Shown here: piece by piece, positions 55,006 to 63,881 of the stretch
Numbering within the stretch: the first letter of the stretch is position 1
How the letters are laid out: each line of letters starts with the position of its first letter
Assembly: GCF_002514725.1 (NCBI RefSeq)
Contig: NZ_NTLB01000005.1
Span: 513,293 to 577,292 of the forward strand
Direction: 5' to 3'
Length of the DNA stretch: 64,000 bases
DNA from: Mangrovitalea sediminis
GTDB lineage: Bacteria; Pseudomonadota; Gammaproteobacteria; Pseudomonadales; Oleiphilaceae
Position numbers and translations under genes: made by a program
Notes under the pieces: generated by a model
The model's database searches: none
Seen by the model: only the letters and a program-made list of their open reading frames with translations
What the model was told of the DNA's origin: nothing

Positions 55006-56022
55006 ATGATCGATTTCCGTAGTGATACCGTCACCCGCCCCACCCAGGAGATGCGCCAGGCCATGGCCAGCGCGGAGGTCGGTGATGATGTGTACGGTGA
55101 CGATCCCACGGTTAACAGTTTGCAGGACTATGCCGCTGACCGGCTTGGCTTCGAGGCGGCCCTGTTCACGCCCACCGGCACCCAGGCCAACCTGCTGGCC
55201 ATCATGAGCCACTGCGGCCGTGGCGACGAATACCTGTGCGGCCAATCCGCACATAACTACCGCTATGAAGGCGGCGGCGCTGCCGTGTTGGGCAGCATTC
55301 AACCGCAGCCCATCGAAAACGAGCCTGACGGCAGCATCGATCTGGCCAAGGCGCGCGCCGCGGTCAAGGCGGACGACTTCCATTTCGCCATGACCCGCCT
55401 CCTGTCTCTGGAGAACACCATCGGCGGTAAGGTGCTGTCACTGGATTACCAGCGTCAGGCCCGGGCGTTTTGCGACGAGCATCAGCTCAGGCTCCACCTG
55501 GACGGCGCCCGGGTATTCAACGCCGCCGTCAAATCCAACTGTGACGTCACGGAAATTACCCGTTACTACGACTCCGTCAGCGTCTGCCTGTCAAAAGGAC
55601 TCGGCGCTCCGGTCGGCTCGATACTGGTCGGCTCGAAGGAATTTATCGCCCGCGCCACCCGTCTGCGGAAAATGCTGGGCGGCGCCATGCGCCAGGCCGG
55701 CATTTTGGCCGCCGCGGGCCGGATTGCCCTGGAGCAGGGCCCGCTCCGGTTACACGAGGATCACGAAAATGCCGAATACCTGGCGGCCGGCCTGGTAGAG
55801 ATCCCGTCAATGGCCATCAATCCGGCCAATACGCAGACCAATATCGTCTACGCCCACTGCCGCCACGGCAAGGCCGCCGCGTTACGCGACTTTCTGGCCA
55901 CCAGAGGCATCCTGATAACCGCCGGGGATCCCATCCGTTTCGTCACCCACCGGGATGTGGGACGCACCGATATCGACCGGTTGTTGGGCGAGATCCGGCA
56001 GTTCTATCAATCGCATCAGTGA
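55006..56022 (+). CDS. ltaE: low-specificity L-threonine aldolase
   Basis: A 338-residue PLP enzyme that splits threonine or allo-threonine to glycine and acetaldehyde. It opens [38 protein letters not shown], the family signature, and the PLP lysine is in [13 protein letters not shown]. Length matches the family (about 335-345). Soluble, cytoplasmic, probably monocistronic, possibly used for threonine or glycine supply. No strong Shine-Dalgarno before the ATG. Confidence 0.95.
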   Translation: MIDFRSDTVTRPTQEMRQAMASAEVGDDVYGDDPTVNSLQDYAADRLGFEAALFTPTGTQANLLAIMSHCGRGDEYLCGQSAHNYRYEGGGAAVLGSIQPQPIENEPDGSIDLAKARAAVKADDFHFAMTRLLSLENTIGGKVLSLDYQRQARAFCDEHQLRLHLDGARVFNAAVKSNCDVTEITRYYDSVSVCLSKGLGAPVGSILVGSKEFIARATRLRKMLGGAMRQAGILAAAGRIALEQGPLRLHEDHENAEYLAAGLVEIPSMAINPANTQTNIVYAHCRHGKAAALRDFLATRGILITAGDPIRFVTHRDVGRTDIDRLLGEIRQFYQSHQ

Positions 56023-56144
56023 ACGGATGCGGATAGGCTATGAGTGGAGCGCCGACTCGATGCGCGGCAACGGGCCCGGAGAAAACTCCCCCGGTGACCG
56101 TCTGGCATAGGGACGTCAGGCTGTAGGGGTCGGGAAACCAGCCA

Positions 56145-57620
56145 TCAAGGCGCGCCCTTTCCGCCTCCCGGGATCCCTGCAACGACAACTCGGTTTCGGC
56201 CGGCGCGTTTTGCGTCATACAGGGCCGCATCGGCCGCCGTCATCGTGTCTTCCAGCGTGTGCAGAAAGGGCGACAGCCCGATGCTGACCGTCACCGAAAG
56301 CCTTTCCGGCAGGTTGAATTCCGCGTCAGCGATCACCTGCCGCAGACGCTCCGCGACCGGGATTGCTTCGGCAACCGTCATCTCCGGTAGCCAGCAGGCG
56401 AATTCCTCTCCCCCCGTACGCGCAAACAGGTCGTTACTGCGAACCTGCTGCCGCCCCAGCGAGGCTACAGCCTTGAGCACGTCATCACCGGTCTGGTGCC
56501 CAAACCGGTCATTAATCGACTTGAAGTAATCGATATCGAGCATCATCACCACCCCCTCGGCATTGTCTGGGGGCGTTGCCGCCATGAAATGCCGCCGATT
56601 GGGAATGGATGTCAGATCGTCGGTACGCGTCAGCGCCTGCAGGCGTTGATTGGCCTCGCGCAATGCCAGGGTGCGCTTCGCCACCTGATCCTCCAGCATG
56701 GATTTCGCCGATCGCAGTTCCAACTGTTGCGCCGCCACAAACAACGCCGCGACACCGCTGGCGAAAACGAACAACAGCAGATTCGCCAACTGAGCCCAAT
56801 GGGACGCACCACCAAAGGGGCTATGTCCATACACAGTCAACGAGGTTAGCGTGATGGAGCTGACGGTAAGAAACAGCGAAACACCCCGGACATGGGCACG
56901 CAGCGCCAGGATCATGAACATCGGAATCAGCAGGTACACAGCGCCGCCAAGCACGGTATACCCAAGCAGGATGATCACAGCGAGCACGCCGAACATTCCC
57001 ACCATCAGCCAGGGATTGAGTGCACCGCGCTCCCGATAGGCGCCCATCCACGAAAGCGCGAGCGGCACGATCAGCAGCATGCCGTGGATGTCCGCCAACG
57101 AGAAGGAAGCCCATATCGACAGGGCCCCCATCATTCCCGTCTCCGGGGTTTTCGGCAGAAAGCCCAGCGCTGCAGAGAGCGCCACCAGCAGCATGACGGT
57201 AACCGCACTCACGGGAATCGCCACCCAAAAGCTGAAGCGCAACACCTGATAACCCGCCACGAACCGGGGGCGACCAACCAGACGCTGGAACAGCCAGGCC
57301 GCCGCAAACGACTGAAAGGTATCGACAGCGCCTGCCCCAACACCGGCCAGCAAGGCCGCCCAGTGTTGCGACATCAATGCATCCGGAAGCCCGGCGGGTG
57401 TATTGATCAACAGCGACGCCAGCCAGATGGCCGGCAGCATACGCCACCCGCGTAGCATCACCGCCGCCGCACCTATCCCGGAAGGCAACCACAACAGACT
57501 CAGCGACGAGTCCGGCATGCTCGAAAACACCACACCCAGCCGAGCAAACAGGTAATAGACAACAAACACAGCGAGCGCAAAAAGCCAGGGGTAACGACGA
57601 AGCGAGGACACGGGCGGCAT
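56145..57620 (-). CDS. MASE1-GGDEF membrane diguanylate cyclase
   Basis: A 491-residue protein with eight to nine hydrophobic segments in the first 300 residues (MASE1-type sensor: LLWLPSGIGAAAVMLRGWRMLPAIWLASLLIN), a coiled-coil linker (LEDQVAKRTLALREANQRLQAL) and a GGDEF domain with active site TGGEEF and an RxxD inhibitory site (RSND) five residues upstream. It should make cyclic di-GMP in response to an unknown signal in the membrane. The third active-looking cyclase of the window. Confidence 0.95.
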   Translation of the reverse strand: MPPVSSLRRYPWLFALAVFVVYYLFARLGVVFSSMPDSSLSLLWLPSGIGAAAVMLRGWRMLPAIWLASLLINTPAGLPDALMSQHWAALLAGVGAGAVDTFQSFAAAWLFQRLVGRPRFVAGYQVLRFSFWVAIPVSAVTVMLLVALSAALGFLPKTPETGMMGALSIWASFSLADIHGMLLIVPLALSWMGAYRERGALNPWLMVGMFGVLAVIILLGYTVLGGAVYLLIPMFMILALRAHVRGVSLFLTVSSITLTSLTVYGHSPFGGASHWAQLANLLLFVFASGVAALFVAAQQLELRSAKSMLEDQVAKRTLALREANQRLQALTRTDDLTSIPNRRHFMAATPPDNAEGVVMMLDIDYFKSINDRFGHQTGDDVLKAVASLGRQQVRSNDLFARTGGEEFACWLPEMTVAEAIPVAERLRQVIADAEFNLPERLSVTVSIGLSPFLHTLEDTMTAADAALYDAKRAGRNRVVVAGIPGGGKGAP

Positions 57621-57848
57621 CAGTCAGGCGTTCATTTCAGATGACATCGAGGACCGATACAAGATAGCAGCAATTGCCCTTGGGCAGATGATTAATATTG
57701 TGAAAACTGGACTTGCCGGATGACGGACGTCACCGGGCCTCAACGGACGAAAGGGCACTCTTTCCCGGACTGCCCCCCTGTCTTCTCGATGAACTGATCG
57801 CCGTTATCAATAACCCGATCAACGAAGATAACCGGTAAACCTGCAATA

Positions 57849-57869
57849 GCTGGCCCGTTGCAGGCCAGC
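57849..57869. terminator. hairpin after KAS III gene
   Basis: GCTGGCC and GGCCAGC form a seven-pair stem with a seven-base loop between the KAS III stop and the MASE1-GGDEF gene, without a T-run. Remaining spacer (57621-57848) shows nothing. Confidence 0.4.
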
Positions 57870-57892
57870 CTCAGTGCTCGTCAGGCTATGCC

Positions 57893-58816
57893 TTATTCAA
57901 CCAGCCTGTAGACGGCCGTTGCCCAGGACAAGCCGACCCCAAAGCCTGACATCAGGATGGTCCGGTGCTTATTCTCCAGCTCATTGACCAGCAACAACGG
58001 AATGGAAGAGGAAACCGTGTTCCCCGTCTTATCCAGTCTCACCGGAGCCTTTTCCAGGGGAATGCCCGCTCGCTTGATGGTGCTTTCCAGCATGTAGCGA
58101 CTGCCCTGATGGAGCAGGAAAAGATCGATATCGTCCGTCGTCAGGCCGCTATCATCAAGCAGACGATTAATCTGTTTGGGAACGTCCTGCAGGGCGAAGT
58201 TGAACACCGCACGCCCGTTCATCTCCAGCATATTGTTTTTCCGCCGCAACGCCTGGCTGCCGGCGCCCTTCGTCGAAAATTTCGCGCGGTCGAGGACGTA
58301 ACGCGGAGTTTCGCTGATCAAGGTGACCGAGGCGGCATCCCCAAACAGGAGGCAGGTGTTCTTATCGTCCTGATTCAGGATCCTGGAATAAGGATCGCAG
58401 GTGAAAAACAGCCCTTTCCTTAGCCCGTTGGCAGCCATAAACGACTGGATGACACTCAGCCCGTAAACATAACCGGAACACGCCAGACCGATATCAAAAC
58501 AGGCACAATCTTCAGACAAACCCAGCTCGCCATGAAGCAGTGCGGAGTTATGGGGCAGCCCGCCGTTGTCGGGGTTCTGCGTGCACAACACAACACAGTC
58601 GATCTGCTCCAGGTCGATGGCTTCTTTGCTGCTGAGATTCTGGAAAGCATTCAGGCAGGCACTGACGACGGTCTCATCCTTGCCCAAGCGCGGCAGCGTG
58701 GATACACCGATTTTCTGCTCCACAAATTCCCGGTTTGTCTCAAACCTGTCAGCTTGCTGAAAGTTATCAACGAAGTCTTTCGGGATATAAGTGCCGATAT
58801 TCTGAATACCTAACAT
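57893..58816 (-). CDS. orphan 3-oxoacyl-ACP synthase III (KAS III-like)
   Basis: A 307-residue thiolase-fold enzyme. The Cys-His-Asn triad is present: Cys in DIGLACSGYVYGL, His in LFLLHQGSRYM, Asn in DKTGNTVSSSIP. KAS III condenses an acyl-CoA with malonyl-ACP to begin fatty-acid or related chains. This one is not in a fab cluster, so it is probably not the housekeeping FabH; it may make a secondary lipid or signal. Start at 58816 (AAGGG ten bases upstream); an ATG at 58837 is possible. Confidence 0.88.
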   Translation of the reverse strand: MLGIQNIGTYIPKDFVDNFQQADRFETNREFVEQKIGVSTLPRLGKDETVVSACLNAFQNLSSKEAIDLEQIDCVVLCTQNPDNGGLPHNSALLHGELGLSEDCACFDIGLACSGYVYGLSVIQSFMAANGLRKGLFFTCDPYSRILNQDDKNTCLLFGDAASVTLISETPRYVLDRAKFSTKGAGSQALRRKNNMLEMNGRAVFNFALQDVPKQINRLLDDSGLTTDDIDLFLLHQGSRYMLESTIKRAGIPLEKAPVRLDKTGNTVSSSIPLLLVNELENKHRTILMSGFGVGLSWATAVYRLVE

Positions 58817-59106
58817 GAGGACTTGACCCTTAACCATAAAATTTCGTTATGAAAAGCATGTGTCCCCGACTTCTTGCTGACCCATCAGGACGTCACTGCA
58901 GGTAAAACGCACACCAAGCCTGTTCGATATTTCAGCTCCACGCTGTCAGGCTCGGGAAAGGAAACAGACCATGGTGACGAGAGAACACTCACTTACTCGG
59001 CGCGCCGACGCGTGCCAGATACGTTCGCTTGCACAGTGGCATCAACCGCCCAATCACTCCCTGATAATACGGCGTCACCTATTTAATGCACTTATCTATT
59101 AGGATA

Positions 59107-59118
59107 GTGTCGCGACAC
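59107..59118. other. perfect 12-base palindrome
   Basis: GTGTCGCGACAC, alone in the 770-base gap 58817-59587, which otherwise holds no convincing gene. Confidence 0.4.
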
Positions 59119-59408
59119 GGAGTCACCTCCACACTCCAATAAAGTATTTATTTTTCAGAAAGTTAAAACCAGAAAGAAACAGAATACCTCTGCCCTGTCT
59201 TCACCCGGTTAATAGGCAGACACAGCATCATCGGCAAGGAAATTCATCATTATCCGGCTGCCGCCGTAGCACGCACCTGCGCACAATTCAGCGCGGAGGG
59301 TATCCGGTGTGACGGGTTTCGAATCGAGGAGAAACGCAGATTGGCGGGAATAGCGAGCCAGGTTTCAAGGCGCAGTGGTCAACGGGCCATTGCTTTAAAA
59401 GGCACCCA

Positions 59409-59473
59409 TTGGGACGATCATACAGAGGGCTTACACCCTCCTGGGGTAGACGGATAACCCGCCGATGTCCCAA
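59409..59473. ncRNA. possible three-way-junction RNA
   Basis: TTGGGAC (59409-59415) pairs with GTCCCAA (59467-59473). Inside, GAGGG-CTTACA-CCCTC (59425-59440) and GGGT-AGACGGATA-ACCC form two arms. No known riboswitch class fits and the strand is unknown; chance folding is possible. Confidence 0.25.
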
Positions 59474-59587
59474 GAGGCAGTATAGGATCGGAATTGAATG
59501 GTTTCAGGAGGGCCCGACGCAACCCAGTCGTTGCAATCGACGCCCACCCGTTAACTTCCGGAACACGATACAAGGCGATCGCCGTTA

Positions 59588-60235
59588 CTAGGCGCCAGCC
59601 TTTCCTGAGCGTCGCAGGCGTGCTCCCCAGAACCCCACCAATCCAAGACCCAGCAACGCAAGGCTGGAAGGCTCAGGGACAGGAGCGGCGCTGGATACAA
59701 AGGTCCAACGCGCAAACGTCACCCGCGCCGCCGAGTTGTGCGACGGATCGGATTCATCGTAGCTGGCACTCAGCGTCGGTGCCACGACGACGTCTCCCGA
59801 TTCAGAGTAGTCATTCCGGGCAGCCTCGTTGGAGGCCAAATTGCCATCACCGGCATAGACCGTCGTGACAAAACAAGGTCCCGCGGTGCAGCCATTGGTC
59901 AAGGAAGGGTTACTGTCGAACGCGCCCAGACCAGAGTCGATAAAAACCGAGTCCAACAGCGCCTGGCTTGCGGCTGTCGCATCGGCACTGGTGTGAAAAG
60001 TGAAGTCGGAAGGCGCGTCACAGCCGTTGAACAGCGAGGTGCAGGAGCCATCTACAAACTGGACATCGTATATCGACCCGCCTACCGCAATGCCCGTCGC
60101 CCCCATCAGCTGGCCGCCGACGACATTGAGCACCGGTGCAGCGTTAGCGGATAGGGATCCCAGAAGAAGCGTCATTCCGAAAAGGCCGAGAAATCCTTGC
60201 AGGGTAAACATTCTGTGTTTGGTCACAGTTATCAT
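59588..60235 (-). CDS. PEP-CTERM sorted exported protein
   Basis: A 215-residue exported protein with signal peptide (ending SANA). The C-terminus is a PEP-CTERM anchor: VPEPSSLALLGLGLVGFWGARLRRS, that is PEP motif, hydrophobic helix and Arg cluster. PEP-CTERM proteins are cut by exosortase and released outside, often with exopolysaccharide. The passenger domain (beta-rich, Cys pairs GSCTSLFNGC and GCTAGPC) is not recognised. No exosortase gene is in the window. Start ATG at 60235, AAGGAA six bases upstream. Confidence 0.85.
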   Translation of the reverse strand: MITVTKHRMFTLQGFLGLFGMTLLLGSLSANAAPVLNVVGGQLMGATGIAVGGSIYDVQFVDGSCTSLFNGCDAPSDFTFHTSADATAASQALLDSVFIDSGLGAFDSNPSLTNGCTAGPCFVTTVYAGDGNLASNEAARNDYSESGDVVVAPTLSASYDESDPSHNSAARVTFARWTFVSSAAPVPEPSSLALLGLGLVGFWGARLRRSGKAGA

Positions 60236-60241
60236 TATCAC

Positions 60242-60613
60242 TTCCTTAAGCGCGCTACAGTTCTTGATGAATTTGTTCGCTCCCAGATTCGAGGCGCACG
60301 ATCAGAGATCACAAGCACTTATAGCGCCATTTCATAAAAATCAATTAGAAATCATTTTTCTGTATAAACCGAAGCCAAACAAAAGCCCTTCCTAATTACA
60401 TGGGATGCAAAATATCTCGACACCCTTTCGATTGATTTGGAGACGTTAAGGCCAATGTGCGGAACAGACCTGTGCCGGCGAAGAGATCGATAGCCTAGGC
60501 AACGAATACGGCTAAGGGACGCTTCGGTATCCAGGTCAAAGGGCGCTATGGATTAGTCGCCTGCACCGCCGGGTTATAAATCTACCCAAACAGGCCAAAG
60601 CCCAGCACGGTAT
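60242..60613. other. intergenic upstream of repeat A
   Basis: Bases before repeat A, AT-rich at 60320-60420. No gene recognised. Confidence 0.4.
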
Positions 60614-60685
60614 GTTGGGCTGACGAAGGAAGGCCAACATACGACTTCTCGGGAAATGTCGGGCCTGTCAGCCCAATCTACGGGG
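60614..60685. repeat. 72-bp intergenic repeat, copy A
   Basis: Begins GTTGGGCTGACGAAGG; matches copy B at 61288-61359 in 61 of 72 bases, in the same orientation. Each copy holds two hairpins: GTTGG/CCAAC in the first half and GGG/CCC in the second. REP-like element. Confidence 0.75.
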
Positions 60686-60801
60686 CGAGCGGCAATGACG
60701 TCGGCATCCATCCGAATAGCGTTGATCTTTGTTTTTCTCAGACTTGACGGCTAGGTCATCCAGGCGCAGTTTAATAAAAATGCCGATCAAGGAGTTGATC
60801 G

Positions 60802-61278
60802 ATGGTCACTTCGAACCGCGCCACCCTGTCCCATCCCATGGCCATTTTCGGCGGCTTTCTGGGAGGCTTCTTCGCCACGCTGATCTTCCACCAACTGGCC
60901 GTCGCCCTGCTCTGGTGGCTTCATCTGGCTCCATTTCCACCCTATCAAATGGCACCACAGCCACCGTTCGGGGTTCCAGCCGTTTTTTCGCTGGCATTTT
61001 GGGGCGGCGTCTGGGGCATTTTGTTTGCCTATCTGACCCCCTACTTTGGCGTCGGTTCGCGCTATTGGCTGAAGGCCTTTGTCTTCGGGGCCATTTTCCC
61101 CACGCTGGTCGCCCTGCTGGTGGTATTACCCCTGAAAGGTAAGCCCGTCGGTGCTCACTGGCAGCTGAGCATCTGGACTTTCGCACTCGTGGTAAACGGC
61201 TGCTGGGGGTTGGGTACGGGTGTTTTTTTGCGAGTCGCTCAGGGGCTTGTGCCCGGGACTTCCAGGGCGCCGGGATAA
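60802..61278 (+). CDS. hypothetical small membrane protein
   Basis: A 158-residue protein with four hydrophobic segments (PMAIFGGFLGGFFATLIFHQ, FSLAFWGGVWGILFAYL, FVFGAIFPTLVALLVVL, FALVVNGCWGLGTGVFL). No family recognised. AAGGAG lies eight bases before the ATG, which is a strong start. It is flanked by copies A and B of the 72-bp repeat in direct orientation. Confidence 0.75.
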   Translation: MVTSNRATLSHPMAIFGGFLGGFFATLIFHQLAVALLWWLHLAPFPPYQMAPQPPFGVPAVFSLAFWGGVWGILFAYLTPYFGVGSRYWLKAFVFGAIFPTLVALLVVLPLKGKPVGAHWQLSIWTFALVVNGCWGLGTGVFLRVAQGLVPGTSRAPG

Positions 61279-61287
61279 ACACGAGAA

Positions 61288-61359
61288 GTTAGGCTGACGA
61301 AGGAAGCCCAACCTGTGGCTTCTCGGGAAATGTTGGGCTTGCCAGTCCAATCTACGCGG
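61288..61359. repeat. 72-bp intergenic repeat, copy B
   Basis: See copy A. Its last eight bases overlap the 3' end of the TPR lipoprotein gene on the minus strand, so the stop codon of that gene lies in the repeat. Confidence 0.75.
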
Positions 61360-62242
61360 CTTGGTGATCGCCGCTGGCTGCAATCATATGTGGTCCCGAA
61401 ATCGGCTGATCCTTGCGAAAATGCCAGGGCCGGCCTGCACGATAGGCTTTTAGGCGGTTTTCGTAATACCGCAGTTTCCAAGCAACATCACGGTGCTGGG
61501 CGATGTCGTGCCTGAGCTGTGATAGGGCCTTTTCCTCTATCTGCACCGCCGTATGGAATTGGTCATTCGCTGCATAGACAGCAGCCACAGTGTCCAGCTT
61601 TTCTGTCCGCCAAGGATCATCTTTATCAATGCTTTCACCTTTTACCAGCGACAGAGCCCGCGGTCCGTCACGAAAGTCAGCATCTGCCGAAACGGCCAGC
61701 CACCAAGCATAATCAAAGACAGCCATATGATGAGACCCCCACATTGGCTCAGAGGAAATTGCTCTCTCGAAAAGGAGCTTGGCGATACCGGTATTACGTT
61801 GTACGCCCTGCCCGGTGGCATAGCACAGCGCGAGGATGTCCAGATTCGGGGGATCATCCTTGTAGCGGTCCCCACGTAGAATCGTGGTAGCGGCAACATC
61901 ATTGTCGGGATTGTCGTCTGCCAGCATCAGCCGCGCTTTCACTTGCGGCATGAAATAGTCGAGATACTGGTCGTATGGCTGAGGCGCCATTGTTTGAGCC
62001 CGATGATAGTATTCCCGCGCCTTCGCCAGATTCTCTGGAACCGTGCAGTCGCAAAGATAGATGAACGCGAGCTCAATGGCTGCTGCTTTGCTCCCGTCGT
62101 CGACGGCCTTCTGCAAATGTGGAATCGCGTCCGCCACCCGGTTGTCGTCGAGCAAGTCATTGGCCTTGCCCATCTGGGTATAGGCGCACCCCGATGCAAA
62201 AGCGACTATGCCCGCCAACAACATCATCGTGAAAAACCTCAT
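61352..62242 (-). CDS. TPR/Sel1-like lipoprotein
   Basis: A 296-residue lipoprotein: lipobox VAFASGC at the end of a short signal peptide. The body has helical repeats of TPR/Sel1 kind (LLDDNRVADAIPHLQKAVDDGSKAAAIELAFIYL). Possibly a scaffold in the envelope. GAGGGAG stands before the ATG. The C-terminus ends in repeat B, and the last residues (ASGDHQAA) may be read from it. Confidence 0.75.
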   Translation of the reverse strand: MRFFTMMLLAGIVAFASGCAYTQMGKANDLLDDNRVADAIPHLQKAVDDGSKAAAIELAFIYLCDCTVPENLAKAREYYHRAQTMAPQPYDQYLDYFMPQVKARLMLADDNPDNDVAATTILRGDRYKDDPPNLDILALCYATGQGVQRNTGIAKLLFERAISSEPMWGSHHMAVFDYAWWLAVSADADFRDGPRALSLVKGESIDKDDPWRTEKLDTVAAVYAANDQFHTAVQIEEKALSQLRHDIAQHRDVAWKLRYYENRLKAYRAGRPWHFRKDQPISGPHMIAASGDHQAA

Positions 62243-62750
62243 CTTCGCTCCCTCGATATTACGTATACCGCCTCAACGCGGTGTCCCTGCGGCAAGCGCC
62301 ATTATGCATAACTCATCGATAGAAGAAATGCTCTAGCGGGGATATAGGCATATCAATGGGATCTGCAGATAAACAGGTCAAAGTCATGGATCGTTGATTG
62401 CCCCGTTATTACTTCAAGCGCCCGCAAAACGAGAATCCGTTACCCTCATAACGCATAGGGCCACTGTCTCCTTCCTCACTTACTCATACCCAGGTAGTGA
62501 AAATAAATCTGTCCCGGTTTCGGATTTTGCTCCATTTTTGTCCCATTGCTGACGCACATCACACGGCACGATCAGTCTAATATCACTTTCTCAAATCGCT
62601 TCCTCAAGTGGTCTCTATTTGTTTGAGTCAGCGCCAGGCGTGTGCGGTCTTGATGTTGTCCAGGTCATCGTATCGGTACAAATCCATTGCCTGGGACGCC
62701 ACGGCGCTAAAACGCGCAATAAAGACCATGAGAATCTGCGAGCCGATTTA
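62243..62750. other. intergenic, degenerate
   Basis: About 500 bases with AAATCTGTCCCGGTTTC (62501-62521 region), a type of sequence often seen beside transposase remnants. No full gene. Confidence 0.35.
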
Positions 62751-62933
62751 ATGAAAATTTACGCTCAAAAAGGTTATGAGCGCTTCAGTAACCGACATGC
62801 GGCGAAGATTCTTTATGAGGAAAACCAGGCAGAGGTAGAGCGGATTTTGAGATCGGACGACCCAGCACATCAGATTGCGAAGTGGATCAGCAAGCACAAA
62901 AGAACCCCCGCACCGGCAGATCCACAGCAATAA
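62751..62933 (+). pseudogene. possible 5'-truncated gene remnant
   Basis: A 60-residue frame, KIYAQKGYERFSNRHAAKIL then YEENQAEVERILRSDDPAHQ and a basic end. Upstream the frame stays protein-like (NKDHENLRADL) without a start other than TTG at 62619, so this may be the tail of a longer gene that lost its 5' end. Unrecognised. Confidence 0.4.
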
Positions 62934-62951
62934 AAAATCAGGGCTACCGCG

Positions 62952-63308
62952 CTAGTGGGCGCGGTGACGCCCCATATCTTCAGCCAGAATGGACGCTACC
63001 AACGCATTCATGCTGACGCCTTCCTGTTTTGCTCGACTCACCAAACGAGCGTGCAGGCTTTTGGGCAAACGAGCAATGAACTTGCCGCTGGCACCACCTC
63101 CAGGCACAGGAATCTCTCTTCCCTCTTCAATATAAACACCCATCCATGCGTCAAACGCGTCTCGACCATTTTCTATGGCTTCAGCAGGTGTTTCCCCATC
63201 CGACATACAGCCGGGAAGATCCGGCCAGGAAATCAAATAGCCGCCGCCTTCATCAGCGCTCAATCGCCGAATTTCAAAGGGATAATCATCAAATTTTGGA
63301 TATTCCAT
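62952..63308 (-). CDS. hicB: HicB-type antitoxin
   Basis: A 118-residue protein. N-terminal partial RNase H-like HicB fold (FEIRRLSADEGGGYLISWPDLPGCMSDGETPAEAIENGRDAFDAW) and a C-terminal ribbon-helix-helix (SGKFIARLPKSLHARLVSRAKQEGVSMNALVASIL). It neutralises HicA and represses the operon. It follows hicA by three bases. Confidence 0.93.
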   Translation of the reverse strand: MEYPKFDDYPFEIRRLSADEGGGYLISWPDLPGCMSDGETPAEAIENGRDAFDAWMGVYIEEGREIPVPGGGASGKFIARLPKSLHARLVSRAKQEGVSMNALVASILAEDMGRHRAH

Positions 63309-63311
63309 ATT

Positions 63312-63548
63312 TCACTCCCCCACATCATCGATGAGGTCTATCAGTTGCCGTACATAGATCGGCTTAATAGGTCGATGCGCTGGCACCGTAACAACAACCG
63401 GAGAGTCTGGATGACTGAACACCGCATGACTCCCGCCCTGCTTCCTCACCGTAATGCCATATCGCGCCGCGACCGTTTCAAGTTCATCAATCCGCCAGTC
63501 ACGGGGATTGTTGCGCATCTTCTGTAATGTCTTGTCCGCTTTCGTCAT
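63312..63548 (-). CDS. hicA: HicA-type mRNA interferase toxin
   Basis: A 78-residue toxin with a double-stranded-RNA-binding-like fold; the catalytic histidine is in KQGGSHAVFSHPDSP. Free HicA cleaves mRNA and stops growth. Start ATG at 63548, in the first position of the hicAB pair, the common order. A palindrome and promoter lie directly upstream. Confidence 0.93.
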   Translation of the reverse strand: MTKADKTLQKMRNNPRDWRIDELETVAARYGITVRKQGGSHAVFSHPDSPVVVTVPAHRPIKPIYVRQLIDLIDDVGE

Positions 63549-63556
63549 AGAAATAT

Positions 63557-63599
63557 GATACTAAATATAGTATCTACCAACAATCTGCATAAATTTCAA
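63557..63599 (-). promoter_or_regulatory. hicAB promoter and operator
   Basis: On the minus strand TTGAAA (63599-63594), 17 bases and TAGATA (63576-63571). The palindrome GATACTA-AATA-TAGTATC (63557-63574) overlaps the -10 and start site and is a likely HicB operator. Confidence 0.65.
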
Positions 63600-63645
63600 T
63601 CAGCCGTAAACAAAACTGATCGCAGCCAATTTAAAGCACCGACTA

Positions 63646-63729
63646 TGTACCTGTAGGCCCTTCGAGTATACCTCTAGGCCCTTGAGGTATACCTCTAGGG
63701 CCTTGGAGTATACCGCTAGGCCCTAGCGG
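63646..63729. repeat. four tandem 21-bp units, each a quasi-palindrome
   Basis: Units start at 63646, 63667, 63688 and 63709 with consensus TATACCTCTAGGCCCTTGAGG. The fourth holds a perfect 17-base palindrome, CCGCTAGG-C-CCTAGCGG (63713-63729). Period is exactly two helix turns; it looks like a regulator or iteron array before the helix-turn-helix gene. Confidence 0.85.
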
Positions 63730-63787
63730 CATTCTAACCCTATGAAATAACTTCAAAATGATCGTCATACTTTCAAACACAGGAAAT

Positions 63788-63881
63788 ATGACGATGACCG
63801 ACAAGCTACTAACTACCGCCGAAGCCGCTCAAGCTCTTGGCGTCAGCAAAGCCTTTCTTGAACGCGACCGCTGGGCCGGTG
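63788..63881 (+). pseudogene. AlpA/excisionase-like helix-turn-helix gene, cut by IS
   Basis: Opens with AGGAAAT before the ATG; the protein starts MTMTDKLLTTAEAAQALGVS and continues KAFLERDRWAG, a MerR/AlpA-type helix-turn-helix start. After about 31 residues it loses likeness at the point where an IS3-type element begins. Such genes regulate integrases in islands or phages. The 21-bp array lies 58 bases upstream. Confidence 0.65.

Noticed and set aside
59409..59473. tRNA gene
   Set aside because: Only 65 bases, no T-loop or anticodon stem pattern, arms in the wrong proportions.
63646..63729. CRISPR array
   Set aside because: Tandem 21-bp units without spacers and no cas genes.
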